Shown here one piece after another: positions 47,913 through 56,740 of a DNA stretch of 64,000 nucleotides. This DNA comes from an uncultured Agathobacter sp. (GTDB lineage Bacteria > Bacillota > Clostridia > Lachnospirales > Lachnospiraceae). Below the pieces are notes generated by a model. That model had not been told where the DNA came from. It did not search any database and saw only the letters and a list, made by a program, of their open reading frames with translations. Numbering within the stretch: the first letter of the stretch is position 1; every line of letters starts with the position of its first letter. Where the stretch lies: contig CAMDYX010000001.1 in assembly GCA_945910395.1 (NCBI GenBank), forward strand, positions 1 through 64,000. Direction: 5' to 3'. The translations under genes and the position numbers were made by a program.

Positions 47913-49748
47913 TTACTCAACTGTAACTGATTTTGCGAGATTACGAGGTTTATCCACATCAAGTCCTTTTCCTACCGATACATAGTATCCAAAAAGCTGA
48001 AGCGGAATGATTGCCAGCGAATTCGTAAAATACTGGTTCGTCTTAGGTACATAAATCACATAATCTGCATTTTTCTCAATTTCAATATTATCCTCATTCG
48101 TTACTGCAAGCACAACTGCTCCACGGCTCTTAACCTCAACAATATTGCTTACGGTCTTCTGGTATAACGCTTCCTGAGTTACAACAGCAGCCACCAGGGT
48201 TCCCTCTTCAATCAGGGAAATTGTTCCATGCTTCAACTCGCCGGCAGCATATGCCTCAGAATGAATGTAGGAAATCTCTTTTAATTTCAAAGAGCCTTCC
48301 ATGGAAATTGCATAATCGATACCGCGTCCGATAAAGAACACATCTTTTGCAGCCACATATCGGTTTGCAAACTTCTGGATTTTCTGCTTTTGCTCTAAAA
48401 GAAGCTCAATCTGGTTCGGAATCATCTCCAGCTCACGAAGATAATTCTTCATCTCCTCCTCTGACACAAGGCCGCGGACCTGTGCGAACTTAAGAGCCAG
48501 CAGATACTGTGCAACGAGCTGGCAGCTGTATGCCTTTGTGGTTGCAACGGAAATCTCCGGGCCTGCCCAGGTATACATCACCTTATCGGCTTCCCTGGCA
48601 ATAGAACTTCCCACTACATTTACGATACCAAGGGTCTTGATTCCGCGTTCCTTTGCAAGGCGAAGAGCTGCAAGGGAATCTGCAGTCTCACCGGACTGGC
48701 TGATAATCACAACCAGTGCTCCCTCCTCCAAAATCGGATTGCGATATCGAAACTCTGACGCCAGATCTACCTCTACAGGGATTCTCGCAAGTCCTTCAAA
48801 TACGTATTTATTTGTGACACCGGTGTGATATGCGGAACCACAGGCAACAATATAAATCTTTTTAATCGCCTTAATTTCCTCATCACTCATGCCAAGCTCA
48901 TCAATGACTATCTTTCCATCCTTGATGCGGGGACTTATGGTATCCCGGACAGCCTTTGGCTGCTCGTAAATCTCCTTTAGCATGAAGTGCTCATATCCAT
49001 TTTTTTCCGCTGCGTTAATATCCCAGTCAATGTGCTTGGATTCCTTTTGAATCGGTTCTCCATCCACATTGAAAAACTCGATGGAATCTTCCGAAAGACG
49101 GGCAATTTCCTCGTTTTCAATAAAATATACGTCTCTGGTGTATTTTAACACTGCCGGAACATCAGAGGCGATTAAGTTTCCGTCTTCTGCTTTTCCGACA
49201 ATAAGAGGACTGTCCTTACGAACCGAATATACCACATCCGGATAGTCCGCAAAAATGATTCCCAGTGCGTAAGAACCTTCCACACGGTGAATGACCTTGG
49301 TTACTGCGGTAAGCGGATCCTTCCCATATTTGTTGTAATAATAATCCAAAAGATGGGCAACAACCTCTGTATCTGTCTCGGAACAGAACTCATAGCCTCT
49401 CTCCTGAAGCTTGTTTTTCAACTTGATATAGTTTTCGATAATACCATTGTGAACAACTGCGATGGTCTGATCCTTGTTAAAATGGGGATGTGCATTCACG
49501 TCAGAAGGTTCTCCGTGGGTAGCCCACCTCGTATGTCCGATTCCAATGGTACCGGGCATCGTCTGTCCATCGTGAGTCAGCTCGCTTAATACCTTAAGCC
49601 GGCCTGTTGCCTTTTTGATATTGATCTGTTTTCCGTCATAAATAGCCATTCCGGCTGAATCATAACCACGATACTCAAGCTTTGACAACCCATCCAGAAG
49701 AATTGGTGCAGCCTGCTCTTTGCCAATGTATCCTACGATTCCACACAT
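47913..49748 (-). CDS. glmS: Glutamine-fructose-6-phosphate aminotransferase (isomerizing)
   Basis: 611 residues. Nucleophile Cys2 of the glutaminase domain (MCGIVGYIG), GHTRWATHG motif, then two SIS domains (CGSAYHTGVTNKY, ISQSGETADSLAAL) and the C-terminal KSVTVE. It makes glucosamine-6-phosphate, the entry to UDP-GlcNAc and peptidoglycan. The 119-bp gap to the upstream uridylyltransferase is too short for a glmS ribozyme and shows none of its core. Probably the last gene of the pgm cluster. Confidence 0.97.
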   Translation of the reverse strand: MCGIVGYIGKEQAAPILLDGLSKLEYRGYDSAGMAIYDGKQINIKKATGRLKVLSELTHDGQTMPGTIGIGHTRWATHGEPSDVNAHPHFNKDQTIAVVHNGIIENYIKLKNKLQERGYEFCSETDTEVVAHLLDYYYNKYGKDPLTAVTKVIHRVEGSYALGIIFADYPDVVYSVRKDSPLIVGKAEDGNLIASDVPAVLKYTRDVYFIENEEIARLSEDSIEFFNVDGEPIQKESKHIDWDINAAEKNGYEHFMLKEIYEQPKAVRDTISPRIKDGKIVIDELGMSDEEIKAIKKIYIVACGSAYHTGVTNKYVFEGLARIPVEVDLASEFRYRNPILEEGALVVIISQSGETADSLAALRLAKERGIKTLGIVNVVGSSIAREADKVMYTWAGPEISVATTKAYSCQLVAQYLLALKFAQVRGLVSEEEMKNYLRELEMIPNQIELLLEQKQKIQKFANRYVAAKDVFFIGRGIDYAISMEGSLKLKEISYIHSEAYAAGELKHGTISLIEEGTLVAAVVTQEALYQKTVSNIVEVKSRGAVVLAVTNEDNIEIEKNADYVIYVPKTNQYFTNSLAIIPLQLFGYYVSVGKGLDVDKPRNLAKSVTVE

Positions 49749-49867
49749 ATTCTTTTACCTCTCTATGTTAACATAAATGATTCCCTTACTTGTATATACC
49801 AGTTTATTGTATGGTTTTCGCTGTAAAAATGCAACCCTTGCCAAAAAATGCCAGCTCTCCCGGCGGA

Positions 49868-51076
49868 TTATATTGCAACTCCGTTCTTTTTCAAAAGTTC
49901 CCTTGCGGACTCTACGGAATCCACACCCGTCGCATTCTTAACCGGCGCAAATTCCTTTTCCCGATCTACTTCAAAGGATAAGCAATCATCCATCATATAT
50001 ACCATGTCAAGAATCAGTGTCTCGAATTTGTATGCATTTGGAGTCTCCGGTTTATGAAACACCCCATTTTCATCCATGAACGGAACCTTTTTCTCCACAA
50101 TGTGAAGCGGAAGATTCTGATTTAAAATCTCGGTTAACTTATCCACACGGAACAGATAATTTAGGATTACTCCAAATCCGTACAGCAGCGAACCGTTTTC
50201 GTTTGTTGCCTCTGCCATCTCCGGAGTAAGCTCATAATATTCAATAATTGACGGCTTTCCATTCTCCAGACAAAGTGCCCCTACCCGCTCGTAAGGGTCT
50301 GCCTTTCTTACCACCTTGGCGCCGCTCACGCAGCCGGATTCAATCGTTGCGCCCACAAAAACAGGATCTGCGATCTGCTGAAGCACGTTATCCACTGCAA
50401 AGACATTGAGCCATTCCACACCCTTTTCCTTCATGTCTGCATCCAGGCCGGCCTTCACCAGGGATTTGAACCATCCGCCGTTTCCATTCGGTGACATTGC
50501 CAGGGAATCCTCTGCTTCCATCAGAACATTTCCATCAAAATCAACAGCCGGAACCATCTCCTGAACAAAGAATTTCACGAAATCCGGATTGTATCCGAAG
50601 AAATTATGTTCCTCAAAAAATGCTCTGGTCTGCTCATCATTTTTATCGCTGGTCATAATATAGAGCGGAACCCACGCATCTGCCTGTCTGGTTACCTTCA
50701 TAAGATTTGCCACAAGCTGCTCAAATATGTACAAGTCCTTGTTTACGCCAATGTTGTACATTCCCTTCGCCTTATCAAAGCCAAGTCTGGTACCCTGACC
50801 CCCGGCAAGCAGAATTGCTCCAACCTTACAGTTTTTTATCGCTTTAATACCGGTCTCGGAAAATGTATCTTTTTTCTGTTCAATCTCAGAAAGCTCCATA
50901 GCGCCGAGAGGAGCAAAGGTTCCTCTTTCCTGTTCCTTCTGGTGAATCATGTCAAGGCAGGTCCAATCCATTTCCTCAAGCTGCTTTTCCAGCTTTGCCG
51001 GAATCTCTTTTCCCACAAGGCTCTTTAAGTACTTCTGGTTTGTAGATGTAATTTTTTCCATCGTCAAATTATTCAT
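49868..51076 (-). CDS. UDP-sugar pyrophosphorylase of the eukaryote-like UAP1/UDPGP family
   Basis: 402 residues from the ATG at 51076. The nucleotide-binding signature LLAGGQGTRLGFDKAKGMYN, the MTSDKNDEQTRAFFEEHNF block and the GNGGWF and VDNVLQ motifs match the UAP1/UDPGP superfamily, not bacterial GlmU. It probably forms UDP-GlcNAc or another UDP-sugar from UTP and the sugar-1-phosphate. The ATG overlaps the stop of the upstream zinc-ribbon gene and has AAAGGAG. Confidence 0.88.
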   Translation of the reverse strand: MNNLTMEKITSTNQKYLKSLVGKEIPAKLEKQLEEMDWTCLDMIHQKEQERGTFAPLGAMELSEIEQKKDTFSETGIKAIKNCKVGAILLAGGQGTRLGFDKAKGMYNIGVNKDLYIFEQLVANLMKVTRQADAWVPLYIMTSDKNDEQTRAFFEEHNFFGYNPDFVKFFVQEMVPAVDFDGNVLMEAEDSLAMSPNGNGGWFKSLVKAGLDADMKEKGVEWLNVFAVDNVLQQIADPVFVGATIESGCVSGAKVVRKADPYERVGALCLENGKPSIIEYYELTPEMAEATNENGSLLYGFGVILNYLFRVDKLTEILNQNLPLHIVEKKVPFMDENGVFHKPETPNAYKFETLILDMVYMMDDCLSFEVDREKEFAPVKNATGVDSVESARELLKKNGVAI

Positions 51077-51077
51077 C

Positions 51078-51281
51078 TTATTTCTCCTTTTTACGGCTGT
51101 GGATATACATCCAGCCTTCGGAATAATCCTTGCGTTCCTCCTCGGACATTCCTGTGTATTTTTCCAGGTCAAGATTGGTAAGCTTCATCTGTTCACATCC
51201 GCATTTATGACATTCCACGCTGCTTCTTCTCGAAACCATGCGAAGCCAGCCGCACTGCGGACAAATAAAAATCTTCATCAT
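51078..51281 (-). CDS. Small C4 zinc-ribbon protein
   Basis: 67 residues with two CxxC pairs (CPQCGW and CHKCGC) forming a rubredoxin-like zinc knuckle, then a charged helix (MSEEERKDYSEGWMYI). It sits 18 bp after pgm and its end overlaps the next start, so translational coupling is likely. The annotated start uses the first ATG; a TTG three codons earlier lacks a ribosome site. Role unknown. Confidence 0.75.
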   Translation of the reverse strand: MMKIFICPQCGWLRMVSRRSSVECHKCGCEQMKLTNLDLEKYTGMSEEERKDYSEGWMYIHSRKKEK

Positions 51282-51299
51282 AGTAAACAAAGCACCTAC

Positions 51300-53024
51300 T
51301 TACTCAAAAACTCTGAGAACGTCAGCCTTTAATTCCTCAAGGGCTGCATCTGCGGATTCTAAGCTGTTACCCTTTACTCCACAGTAGAACTTGATCTTCG
51401 GCTCGGTACCGGAAGGACGAACGCAGCACCAAGCATCATCGGAAAGCTCATAGTAAAGAACATTTGAGCTCGGAAGACCTGTGGAGGTTACTTCCCCGGT
51501 CTTTACATCTTTTCTGGTGTCTGCCTTGTAATCCCGCACTGCAAGCACCTCATATCCGCCTACGGCTGCCGGAACGCACTTTCTCGCACGACTCATAATC
51601 TCCTGGATCTGAGCCGCTCCGTCAATACCCTTTAAGGTCATGGTTGCGATTCCTTCTCTGTAGTATCCGTACTTTTCGTACATATCGATCATTGCATCCC
51701 AGAGAGTCTTTCCCTTTGACTTATGATATGCCGCAACCTCACAGAGCATACAAACTGCTGCCGGTGCATCCTTATCTCTTGCATAGGTTCCCGGAAGACA
51801 TCCATAGCTTTCCTCCATACCAAACACATAATTGTGGCTTCCGGTCTTTTCAAAGTTTAACATCTGTTCCCCGATATATTTAAATCCGGTAAGAACCTCG
51901 ATCAGTTCCACTCCATATGCCTTTGCAATGGCCTTTGCCATATCGGTAGAAACAATGGATTCCACAAGGGCAGGATTCTTAGGCATTGTGCCGCTTTTCG
52001 CCTTTTCCCCAAGCATATAGTCTGCGATCAGCATTGCGGACATGTTTCCGGTAAAGGTCACATACTCACCTGTCTTGGTATCCTTGCAGTATACACCAAG
52101 TCGGTCCGCATCCGGATCTGTGGCAAGAACGATGTCGGCATCCTTTTCCTTTGCAAGCTTAAGAGCAAGCTCCCATGCATCCGGGTTTTCCGGATTCGGA
52201 TACGGACAGGTCGGGAAATTGCCGTCTGCAACAGCCTGCTGAGGCTCAATATATACGTTTTCAAAGCCAAGATCCTTTAACACTCTCTGAACCGGGCGAA
52301 GTCCTGTTCCGTGAAGAGGAGTGTATACGATCTTGATGTCTTTTGCCATGTCTTTGATAATCTCAGGATGGATAGAAAGCTTGCGAAGCTCTGCAAAATA
52401 TCCCTCCTCAACATCATCACCGATCACATTGTAAAGTCCGGCAGCAATTGCAGCATCCTTATCCATGGTCTTTACCATATCGAAGGAGGTAACCTTCACT
52501 ACCTCTGCCATGATATTGGTGTCATGAGGCGGTGTAACCTGGGCGCCATCCTCCCAGTATACCTTGTATCCATTGTATTCCCGCGGATTGTGGCTTGCGG
52601 TGATCACGATACCTGCGATGGTTCCTAGAGTACGAACGGCATAGGAAAGCTCCGGAACAGGTGCAAGCTGCGGAAATACATAGGTCTTAATGCCATTTGC
52701 CGCCAAACAAAGCGCAGCCGCATCCGTAAATTCATCATGCATAAGGCGGGAGTCATGGGCGATTGCAACCCCTCTGTTCTGGGCTCCCTGTGCAAGAATA
52801 TAGTTCGCAAGACCTTGTGTAGCCTGACGAACAGTATATATATTCATACGATTGGTACCTGCTCCGATCACTCCGCGAAGTCCTGCTGTACCAAACTCCA
52901 ATGTCCGATAAAAACGATCTTCGATTTCTGCTTTATCATCTGCGATTCCCTTAAGCTCTGCTTTTGTAGCTTCATCAAAGTAAGGATCTGTACACCATTT
53001 CTGATATTCATTCATGTAATCCAT
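51300..53024 (-). CDS. pgcA: Alpha-phosphoglucomutase / phosphomannomutase
   Basis: 574 residues. Active-site serine motif ITASHNPREYNGYKVY, metal loop ATDPDADRLGV, sugar-binding GMEESYGCLPG and phosphate-binding RPSGTEPKIKFY. It interconverts hexose-6- and hexose-1-phosphates. The ATG at 53024 has GGAGG 8 bp upstream; the frame could start 14 codons earlier but without such a site. First gene of a likely pgcA-zinc ribbon-uridylyltransferase-glmS cluster. Confidence 0.95.
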   Translation of the reverse strand: MDYMNEYQKWCTDPYFDEATKAELKGIADDKAEIEDRFYRTLEFGTAGLRGVIGAGTNRMNIYTVRQATQGLANYILAQGAQNRGVAIAHDSRLMHDEFTDAAALCLAANGIKTYVFPQLAPVPELSYAVRTLGTIAGIVITASHNPREYNGYKVYWEDGAQVTPPHDTNIMAEVVKVTSFDMVKTMDKDAAIAAGLYNVIGDDVEEGYFAELRKLSIHPEIIKDMAKDIKIVYTPLHGTGLRPVQRVLKDLGFENVYIEPQQAVADGNFPTCPYPNPENPDAWELALKLAKEKDADIVLATDPDADRLGVYCKDTKTGEYVTFTGNMSAMLIADYMLGEKAKSGTMPKNPALVESIVSTDMAKAIAKAYGVELIEVLTGFKYIGEQMLNFEKTGSHNYVFGMEESYGCLPGTYARDKDAPAAVCMLCEVAAYHKSKGKTLWDAMIDMYEKYGYYREGIATMTLKGIDGAAQIQEIMSRARKCVPAAVGGYEVLAVRDYKADTRKDVKTGEVTSTGLPSSNVLYYELSDDAWCCVRPSGTEPKIKFYCGVKGNSLESADAALEELKADVLRVFE

Positions 53025-53146
53025 TAGTTTATCCTCCATTTTTTCTAACTCACTAATTAGCATCATTTTATCATATCTTCGCCTTATTTGGAAGCAAAAA
53101 GAGGTATCTCATCATAAAAACATTTCTTAATTTTTTCTTTATTCAT

Positions 53147-53178
53147 CTCCCATTTCGGAAAAGTGTTCCCGAATGAGA
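53147..53178 (-). repeat. F1 terminal remnant (L)
   Basis: Only the outer about 30 bp of an F1 right end (CCCATTTCGGAAAAGTGTTC) remain, upstream of pgcA and left of F2 copy 3. Confidence 0.7.
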
Positions 53179-53287
53179 GTTATTCATTTCTTTTCAGAAA
53201 TGTTTTTTCTCCCTTTTTGTTGCCTTGACCTTTTTGCTCTTGTATGATAATAAAAAAGTAACGTTAGGTAATGTTTTAAAGAGTGTA

Positions 53288-53544
53288 TTGTATGATTTTG
53301 GCACTTTAATTGTATCATTTACCTAAAATCATTAGAAAAATCCTGTTTGATTGCTGTTTTTTCGGTGTGTTGTATGTTTTTGCAGTCTTAATCTTGCCCA
53401 ATACCTAAAAATCCTTGATTCTTAGGTATTTGATGATAGTTACACCGTAAAAACATACAAATTCCCTTAAAACAGCCTTAAAATTCCTTCTTTTTCACTG
53501 ATTTTAGGTATACTCTCACTTTTTACTCTTCAAATTATACAATT
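53288..53544 (+). repeat. F2 palindromic element, copy 3 (diverged filler, same geometry)
   Basis: TTGTAT at 53288 and 53370, TACCTAA at 53320 and 53402, TTAGGTA at 53422 and 53504. Distances 32, 82, 20 and 82 bp equal those of copies 1 and 2 although most filler bases differ. F1 fragments lie on both sides. Nothing else is seen in the 53067-53667 gap. Confidence 0.82.
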
Positions 53545-53574
53545 CCTCTTTTTTCAGAGCTTCCGTTTCTAAAC

Positions 53575-53637
53575 TCCCTTTTCGGAATTATGTTCCTGAG
53601 AATGAATTTTGCTATTTGAATCAGAACGTTTAAAAAG
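53575..53637 (+). repeat. F1 left-half remnant (K)
   Basis: A left arm ending abruptly at GTTTAAAAAG, 31 bp before the MerR-methyltransferase start. Any native promoter of that gene must lie in or left of it. Confidence 0.85.
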
Positions 53638-53667
53638 TACAGAATATCCAGAAAGGTCAACCATACT

Positions 53668-54948
53668 ATGAAGCTTCCAGGCTATTATTCCTCCGGACAA
53701 TTTGCAAAAATGGCGCAGGTGTCCCTTCGAACTGTCCGGTTCTATGACAAACAGAATATCCTAAAGCCCTCCTATGTAAATGAGTCCGGGGCACGCTTCT
53801 ATACCGACTCAGACTTTGCGCGTTTGCAGCAGATTCTGCTGTTGAAATACTTAGGCTTTTCCCTGGACGATATCAAGGGTATGCTGGTGGATGATCTGGA
53901 CCTTCACTATCTTAAAAATTCCCTCAAGCTGCAAAAGCAGCTGGTTTTAGACCGGATTGAGCAGATGGAGCTTGTGGCAAGTGCCATTGATGATACGGTT
54001 GCTGCCCTTGAGACAGCCGCCACGGATCAGGAGGGTGCAGCAAACACGGCCTCCGATGCGGTCGACCGTACTGCTGCCCCTGCTTTGGGCATCAACTGGA
54101 GCCAGATGCTGGATCTGATCCACCTCACCGGTATGGAAAAAAGCTTGAAATCCCAGTACCAGAATGCCAGCAATATTTCCGCACGGATCCGGTTGCACAG
54201 GGAATACTCCGTCAATAAGCAAGGATGGTTTCCCTGGATGTTTGAGCAGTTTCGCCCAATCTTAGAGAGCAAAACCGTTTCCCATTCTCCTCTCAGCATC
54301 CTGGAGATTGGCTGCGGAAACGGCGCGCTCTGGACCGAAAATATGAACAAGCTGCCACAGAGCAGAAGCCTTCGCATCACGCTATCCGACATTTCCGAGG
54401 GAATGATCCGCGATGTGCGTCGAACCATCGGAAACGATCCGCGGTTTTCCTTCGAAACCTTTGATTGTCATTCTATTCCTTATCCGGACAGCACCTTTGA
54501 TCTGGTGATTGCAAACCATCTGCTCTTCTACTGCGAAGATATTGATGCCGTATGTAAAGAAGTCTATCGTGTATTAAAAGGTCCGGATGGACTTTTTGTG
54601 TGCAGTACCTATGGCGCCGCGCACATGAAGGAAATTACCGATCTGGTGCAGGGCTTTGACAACCGCATCGTCTTATCCGGGGAAAAGCTGTATGAGCGTT
54701 TCGGTTTGGAAAACGGCGAACAAACCTTAAAAAAGAGCTTTACCCAGATTGTGCTAAAGCGCTATGAGGATGAGATCATTCTCAATACCTCCGAACCGCT
54801 GATTGAGTACATTTTGTCCTGTCACGGGAACCAGAACCAATATCTTTTGGACCGCTTTCACGATTTTCAGAGCTTTGTGGAGAAGAAAACAAAAAAAGAC
54901 TTCCACATCACAAAGGATGCAGGAGTCTTTCTCTGTAAAAAATATTAG
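53668..54948 (+). CDS. MerR regulator fused to a SAM-dependent methyltransferase
   Basis: 426 residues. An N-terminal MerR DNA-binding domain (SSGQFAKMAQVSLRTVRFYD) with dimerisation coiled coil to about 120, an Ala/Thr-rich linker, then a class I methyltransferase: motif I SILEIGCGNGALW, an acidic TLSDISEGM strand, and a motif IV-like DLVIANHLLFYCEDIDAV. The fusion suggests a regulator whose effector domain is an enzyme or binds SAM or a methyl acceptor. Its stop codon overlaps that of the convergent GT2 by 4 bp. Monocistronic; target unknown. Confidence 0.88.
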   Translation: MKLPGYYSSGQFAKMAQVSLRTVRFYDKQNILKPSYVNESGARFYTDSDFARLQQILLLKYLGFSLDDIKGMLVDDLDLHYLKNSLKLQKQLVLDRIEQMELVASAIDDTVAALETAATDQEGAANTASDAVDRTAAPALGINWSQMLDLIHLTGMEKSLKSQYQNASNISARIRLHREYSVNKQGWFPWMFEQFRPILESKTVSHSPLSILEIGCGNGALWTENMNKLPQSRSLRITLSDISEGMIRDVRRTIGNDPRFSFETFDCHSIPYPDSTFDLVIANHLLFYCEDIDAVCKEVYRVLKGPDGLFVCSTYGAAHMKEITDLVQGFDNRIVLSGEKLYERFGLENGEQTLKKSFTQIVLKRYEDEIILNTSEPLIEYILSCHGNQNQYLLDRFHDFQSFVEKKTKKDFHITKDAGVFLCKKY

Positions 54949-55886
54949 TCTAATTTTTTTCTTTTTTCTTCATCCATGGCTCGATAAAGTAGTATTTCAA
55001 AATCCTGCCGATTTTTTTGGTAAATGGTCTTTAAAATCAAACCTGAGAAAAAAGACTGTATAGCCGCCATTACCACAAAACCACACACAATTAATGTAGG
55101 GAAATTCGGAACCAGCCCGGTCTGTGCATAAGTTATCAGAATTGGTATGAAAAATATCAGCGCAAGCAGAACCAGGAAAGCAGAAATCATACCAAAATAC
55201 CCTAATGGCCGATATGTACGGAACAGCTTTGCAATTGTTCCAAGTACTTTCATTCCATCTGAATAGGTATTCAGTTTTGAAACGCTTCCCTCCGGGCGAT
55301 CCCTATATTCAATTACTACATTTTCCACATGCATGTTTTTATCAATTGCATGAATACTCATTTCTGTTTCAATTTCAAATCCTTTAGACAGAACAGGAAA
55401 TGTTTTTACAAATCGATAACTGAATGCACGGTACCCAGTCATAATATCCTTTATGTTATTCTTGAATAACCGATTTATGCTCCACCTGACAAGCGTGTTT
55501 CCAAAATTATGAAATGGACGTTTGTTTTCTTCGAAGTAGGTGGAGGTTAAACGGTCTCCGACTACCATATCCGCCTGTCTGTTCAGCACTTCATCAACCA
55601 TTTTAGGCGCAGCCTCAGCAGGATAAGTATCATCCCCATCTACCATCAGATAGCATTCCGCGTCAATTTCAGCAAACATTCTGCGAATCACATTTCCTTT
55701 TCCCTGAAGATATTCATGGTAGACAGTTGCTCCGGCTTTTTCGGCAATCTTCCCTGAACCATCTGTAGAATTATTGTCATACACATATATTTTTGCCTCA
55801 GGTAAGGCTTTCTGAAAATCCTTCACAACCTTTTCAATCGTTTTACTCTCATTATAACAAGGAACCAATACCGCTATTTTATCCAT
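54945..55886 (-). CDS. Family 2 glycosyltransferase with C-terminal membrane helices (dolichyl-phosphate-mannose-synthase-like)
   Basis: 313 residues. GT-A motifs VLVPCYNESKTIEKVV, DNNSTDGS and MVDGDDTYPAE are followed by two C-terminal membrane helices. Such enzymes load a sugar onto polyprenyl phosphate or build wall polymers. It lies 15 bp downstream of rfbC in the same operon; rhamnan or teichoic-polymer assembly is a likely context. It overlaps the convergent MerR-methyltransferase gene at the stop codons. Confidence 0.9.
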   Translation of the reverse strand: MDKIAVLVPCYNESKTIEKVVKDFQKALPEAKIYVYDNNSTDGSGKIAEKAGATVYHEYLQGKGNVIRRMFAEIDAECYLMVDGDDTYPAEAAPKMVDEVLNRQADMVVGDRLTSTYFEENKRPFHNFGNTLVRWSINRLFKNNIKDIMTGYRAFSYRFVKTFPVLSKGFEIETEMSIHAIDKNMHVENVVIEYRDRPEGSVSKLNTYSDGMKVLGTIAKLFRTYRPLGYFGMISAFLVLLALIFFIPILITYAQTGLVPNFPTLIVCGFVVMAAIQSFFSGLILKTIYQKNRQDFEILLYRAMDEEKRKKLD

Positions 55887-55901
55887 TGAAGCATCCTTTC
55901 C

Positions 55902-56510
55902 CTAAAATGCAAATGTGTCCTTAAGTCCTACCCAGAGCTGGTCCTTGTCACTTAAGTTAAGGGCAGTTCCGTCCTCTAACGCATAGCCTGCTGCAGAGGC
56001 AGTTCCCTGATACTCACCGGTAAGCTGTGGCCATTTTATTCCGATTTCAGGATCATTCCAGGCAAGTCCGCCCTCATCTCCCGGATGATAAAAATCGGTG
56101 CACTTATAACAGAACTCCGCCAGCTCGGACAATACTAAAAATCCATGGGCAAAGCCCTCCGGAATGTAAAACTGCTTCTTATTTTCCTCCGTAAGCTCTA
56201 CTCCAAACCACTTTCCGTAGGTCTTGGAATCCTTGCGCAAATCAACCGCCACATCAAATACAGAACCCTTCACTACGCGGACCAGTTTTCCCTGTGGAAA
56301 CTGTTTCTGAAAATGAAGTCCCCGAAGTACACCCTTTACTGAGCTGGACTGATTGTCCTGAACGAATACCATATCCAGACCTTCCTCGTGCATATCGTTC
56401 TGATTGTAGGTCTCCATAAAGTAACCTCTTGCATCGCCATGTACTGCAGGCTCGATCACACAAAGGCCTTCGATTCCACCTGCATTTTTTTCAACTTTAA
56501 TCTGTCCCAT
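55902..56510 (-). CDS. rfbC: dTDP-4-dehydrorhamnose 3,5-epimerase
   Basis: 202 residues. RmlC cupin signatures: GDARGYFMETYN, FVQDNQSSSVKGVLRGLHFQ (with catalytic His), GSVFDVAVDLR and EGFAHGFLVL. It produces dTDP-4-keto-L-rhamnose. Separated from rfbD by F1 copy H and followed by the GT2. Confidence 0.96.
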   Translation of the reverse strand: MGQIKVEKNAGGIEGLCVIEPAVHGDARGYFMETYNQNDMHEEGLDMVFVQDNQSSSVKGVLRGLHFQKQFPQGKLVRVVKGSVFDVAVDLRKDSKTYGKWFGVELTEENKKQFYIPEGFAHGFLVLSELAEFCYKCTDFYHPGDEGGLAWNDPEIGIKWPQLTGEYQGTASAAGYALEDGTALNLSDKDQLWVGLKDTFAF

Positions 56511-56539
56511 AATGATAAAAACTCCTTTAATTTGAAAAT

Positions 56540-56719
56540 CCCATTTCGGAAAAGTGTTCCCGAATGAATTTGCATATTTGAATCAGAACCCACTCTCGCT
56601 TGTAAAAAGCGTAACGGTACTAAATTCGCAATAAATTGCTCATTAAGTGCCGACGCTTTTTAAACGTTCTGATTCAAATAGCAAAATTCATTCGCAGGAA
56701 CACAATTCCGAAAAGGGAG
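56540..56719 (-). repeat. F1 palindromic element, copy H (opposite orientation)
   Basis: Full-length copy in the same orientation as G. It begins 22 bp after the rfbD stop and lies inside the rhamnose gene cluster, where it might terminate or attenuate transcription into rfbC. Confidence 0.9.
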
Positions 56720-56740
56720 ATTTGAAACTAAATACACTCA

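Noticed and set aside
49749..49867. glmS ribozyme upstream of glmS
   Set aside because: The gap is 119 bp and shows neither the ribozyme core nor its pseudoknot sequences.
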